64,000 nucleotides of DNA from Pedobacter soli (GTDB lineage Bacteria > Bacteroidota > Bacteroidia > Sphingobacteriales > Sphingobacteriaceae), in assembly GCF_900101435.1 (NCBI RefSeq), contig NZ_FMZH01000006.1, positions 64,902 to 128,901 of the forward strand, given 5' to 3'. The notes below the pieces were generated by a model. It saw only the letters and a program-made list of their open reading frames with translations, had not been told where the DNA came from and ran no database searches. The translations under genes were made by a program, and so were the position numbers. This document shows, piece after piece, positions 62,112-64,000 of this stretch (positions within the stretch are counted from its first letter, which is position 1; every line of letters starts with the position of its first letter).

Positions 62112-63131
62112 ATGGAAGAATCATTAAGAAAAATCAGAAAAAGTTTAATTGTTGTGATCGCCCTTGCGGTGATACTTTTAGGCCTTATTGTAGCTTTAGT
62201 TTTGAGCAGAACAGGCCAGCATGCATCGCTTCTGATAGAAAAAAACGCGAAGGGGAAAGAAAAAAAGCAGGATAGCCTGACGGCAGCTATCTGGAAATCA
62301 CCCGATGTAGCAGCCATTAACAATCAGCAGCAGAAAGAACTGGTAAGTTATGGGCGTGAGCTCATTGCCAGTACGGCCCAATACCTCGGCCCAGAAGGTA
62401 CGGTTGGGAAGCTCAGCAACGGCATGAATTGTCAAAACTGCCATCTCGATGCGGGTACCAAACCATTTGGCAACAACTATTCAGCTGTATTTTCTACCTA
62501 CCCCAAATTCAGGGCCAGATCGGGCACTAAAGAAACCATTGTTAAGCGCATTTCAGATTGCTTTGAGCGAAGCCTCAATGGTACCCCACCCGATAGTACA
62601 GGCAGGGAAATGAAAGCCATGGTTGCCTATATCAGCTTTTTGGGAAGAGAAGTAAAAAAAGGAAGTTCGCCTAAAGGTAGCGGTATTGTAAAACTTGCTT
62701 TCCTGTCGCGCCCGGCCGATCCGCTGAAAGGAAAACTCACCTATCAGGCCAAATGCGTTTCGTGCCACGGCAGCAATGGCGAGGGCCTGCCTGCTCCTGA
62801 TAAAAAAACATTCACCTACCCGCCGCTATGGGGTCCGCACAGTTACAATGATGCCGCAGGTCTTTACCGGCTTTCTAATTTTGCCGGCTACATTAAAAAC
62901 AATATGCCTTATGGCGCCAGTTACGAAAACCAGCTGCTCAGCGATGAAGAATCGTGGGACCTGGCAGCCTTCGTAAACAGCCAGTCGCGGCCACATAAAG
63001 ATCAGCACAGCGACTGGTCGGATATTTCGAAAAAGCCAATCGATTTCCCGTTCGGGCCTTATACCGATCAGTTTACAGAAATACAACACAAATACGGCCC
63101 TTTTAGTCCCATTAAAAAGGCTCACCTTTAA
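62112..63131 (+). CDS. Dihaem cytochrome c, TsdA/SoxA-like
   Basis: A 339-residue membrane-anchored cytochrome (one helix at about 9-30, SLIVVIALAVILLGLIVALVL). Two haem motifs are present: CQNCH (107-111) in a SoxA/TsdA-like domain and CVSCH (215-219) in a classical cytochrome c domain. LSNGMNCQNCHLDAGTKPFGNNYS, RISDCFERSLNGTPPDSTGREMKAMVAYISFLG and PYGASYENQLLSDEESWDLAAFVNSQSRPH follow the thiosulfate dehydrogenase (TsdA) pattern as I know it. It likely oxidises thiosulfate to tetrathionate or a related thiol compound in the periplasm. ATG 62112 is chosen over an in-frame TTG at 62076. An exported DsrE/F gene follows 23 bp later. Confidence 0.86.
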   Translation: MEESLRKIRKSLIVVIALAVILLGLIVALVLSRTGQHASLLIEKNAKGKEKKQDSLTAAIWKSPDVAAINNQQQKELVSYGRELIASTAQYLGPEGTVGKLSNGMNCQNCHLDAGTKPFGNNYSAVFSTYPKFRARSGTKETIVKRISDCFERSLNGTPPDSTGREMKAMVAYISFLGREVKKGSSPKGSGIVKLAFLSRPADPLKGKLTYQAKCVSCHGSNGEGLPAPDKKTFTYPPLWGPHSYNDAAGLYRLSNFAGYIKNNMPYGASYENQLLSDEESWDLAAFVNSQSRPHKDQHSDWSDISKKPIDFPFGPYTDQFTEIQHKYGPFSPIKKAHL

Positions 63132-63153
63132 AATTTATAAACAACACCATAAC

Positions 63154-63615
63154 ATGAAAACTTACCAATTACTCCCGATAGTGGTATTCAGCTTTTTAAG
63201 CTTGAACCTATCTGCCCAGCAAAAGCAAACCGACCCGAAAAGCTTTCACGGTGCAGTGGCCACAGCTAAACATTATAAAGCCGTTTATCAGCTCAACACC
63301 GATGATGACAAAAAGATACAGGGTACACTCAAGAATATCTCGAATGCACTGGAAGACCCGCGTTTGAAAGGAAAACTGGAGCTTGAACTGGTTGTACATG
63401 GTGGTGGCGTAGCTGCATTTAAGAAAGGTTCGGCTTACGAGCAGCAGCTGCTGGCGCTGCAAAAGGCAGGCGTAATTCTGGCCGAATGCGAAAACACCCT
63501 GAGGGAACGCAATATTTCAAAAGATGAGCTCTTTGATTTTATCTCTTTTGTTCCCAGTGGGAATGGAGAACTGATCATCCGTCAGCAACAAGGCTGGGCC
63601 ATTATACATCCTTAA
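63154..63615 (+). CDS. Exported DsrE/DsrF family protein
   Basis: A 153-residue protein with a signal peptide (MKTYQLLPIVVFSFLSLNLSAQ) and a DsrE/F-like fold. LELELVVHGGGVAAFKKGSAYEQQLLALQKAGVILAECENTLRERNIS contains the conserved Cys before NTL. Members carry sulfur as a persulfide in sulfur oxidation. Export plus its place next to a TsdA-like cytochrome suggests a periplasmic sulfur-relay role (inference). Confidence 0.88.
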   Translation: MKTYQLLPIVVFSFLSLNLSAQQKQTDPKSFHGAVATAKHYKAVYQLNTDDDKKIQGTLKNISNALEDPRLKGKLELELVVHGGGVAAFKKGSAYEQQLLALQKAGVILAECENTLRERNISKDELFDFISFVPSGNGELIIRQQQGWAIIHP

Positions 63616-63633
63616 ACCACACCATTATTTAAT

Positions 63634-64000
63634 ATGAAAGCTGTTTTTTCTACTGCGGCTATGGCATTTATTTGCCTGTTTGCTACGAAAAGCCAGGCGC
63701 AGGATCAGAAATTTGACCCGCCCTGGAATAAACCTTTTAACGATGGGCTCCATTTCACCGTTAAAGGTATTGATAATGTGCCTGATATTTATGGCGACAT
63801 CACAGACCCGCAGCTGGTGGTATTCTTTGCCGGAAACCAGTTTATGGTGATTGATGATCTTTTTGCTGAATTTAAAAAAGCCTACCCCCAATATACCCGC
63901 ATTTTTGCCGAAACATTACCTCCGGGTATCCTGGCCAAACAAATTCAGTCGGGATCGATTACCATCGGCAACATGCGAATCGCCCATCAACCCGATGTGT
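63634..64000 (+). CDS. Periplasmic solute-binding-like protein, partial at window end
   Basis: The frame begins MKAVFSTAAMAFICLFATKSQAQ (signal peptide) and is still open at the last base, with 122 codons visible. LVVFFAGNQFMVIDDLFAEFKKAYPQYTRIFAETLPPGILAKQIQSG reads like the start of an extracellular solute-binding protein of the molybdate-binding (ModA-like) type. It starts 18 bp after the DsrE gene and belongs to the same operon. The truncated C-terminus means family and ligand are uncertain. Confidence 0.75.
   Translation, partial: MKAVFSTAAMAFICLFATKSQAQDQKFDPPWNKPFNDGLHFTVKGIDNVPDIYGDITDPQLVVFFAGNQFMVIDDLFAEFKKAYPQYTRIFAETLPPGILAKQIQSGSITIGNMRIAHQPDV

Overview
The window looks like a chromosomal segment of a Gram-negative Bacteroidota of the family Sphingobacteriaceae, most likely Pedobacter. 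The evidence is AT-rich DNA with A-rich leaders, a SusC/SusD pair under an ECF sigma/FecR switch, LytS/LytTR two-component pairs, many small lipoproteins, and a protein at 5075-7063 that closely resembles heparinase III (PL12) of Pedobacter heparinus as I remember that sequence. No rRNA, tRNA, integrase, transposase or CRISPR array was recognised. All assignments come from reading the sequence and recalled family features; no database search was run.

Region 1 (0.5-11.4 kb) is a glycosaminoglycan-degradation locus: a ROK sugar kinase facing away from an unsaturated glucuronyl hydrolase (GH88), two tandem PL12 heparinase III-type lyases and a lipoprotein with a probable heparin-lyase-I-like fold, followed by a secreted esterase and an SGNH hydrolase. 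The likely flow is lyase depolymerisation of heparan-type chains, GH88 release of the unsaturated uronate, and phosphorylation of the remaining hexose. Region 2 (11.5-18.9 kb) has an SRPBCC protein, then a TolC / RND pump / adaptor / AraC set. Region 3 (18.9-28.6 kb) starts with a tandem repeat array and has an ABC ATPase with an ABC-2/M1-peptidase fusion, divergent from a LytS/LytTR pair, a kinase-like APH protein and a dienelactone hydrolase. Region 4 (28.9-35.1 kb) is housekeeping and small stress-type genes (YCF48-like propeller, DUF2147, DoxX, VOC, DUF1801, DUF1579-like, two DinB) opposite a GlxA-type regulator.

Region 5 (35.2-40.5 kb) is an L-fucose-type catabolic operon: AraC regulator, FucP-like symporter, UxaA-family dehydratase and an SDR resembling L-fucose dehydrogenase but with Asn in place of the catalytic YxxxK lysine. 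A decayed fragment of a lutA-like gene lies between regulator and symporter. Region 6 (40.7-49.0 kb, minus strand) is a sigma/anti-sigma/SusC/SusD/metallophosphoesterase locus. Region 7 (49.1-53.2 kb) has a second LytS/LytTR pair between repeat clusters.

Region 8 (53.3-56.6 kb, minus strand) is a compact redox operon, Rieske / thioredoxin-like / ApbE FMN transferase / DUF4266 lipoprotein / DUF3570, bracketed by direct repeats of one family. A 0.5 kb 21-bp minisatellite follows. Region 9 (58.4-64 kb) holds small unknown genes, a cysteine-rich secreted protein, a GNAT acetyltransferase, and the start of a sulfur-type cluster: a TsdA-like dihaem cytochrome c, an exported DsrE/F protein and a solute-binding protein cut by the window edge.

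A recurring feature is small repeat elements in intergenic spacers that are flanked by near-exact copies of the neighbouring gene's 3' end, including its stop codon (18.9-19.9, 28.7-28.9 and 51.8-51.95 kb).
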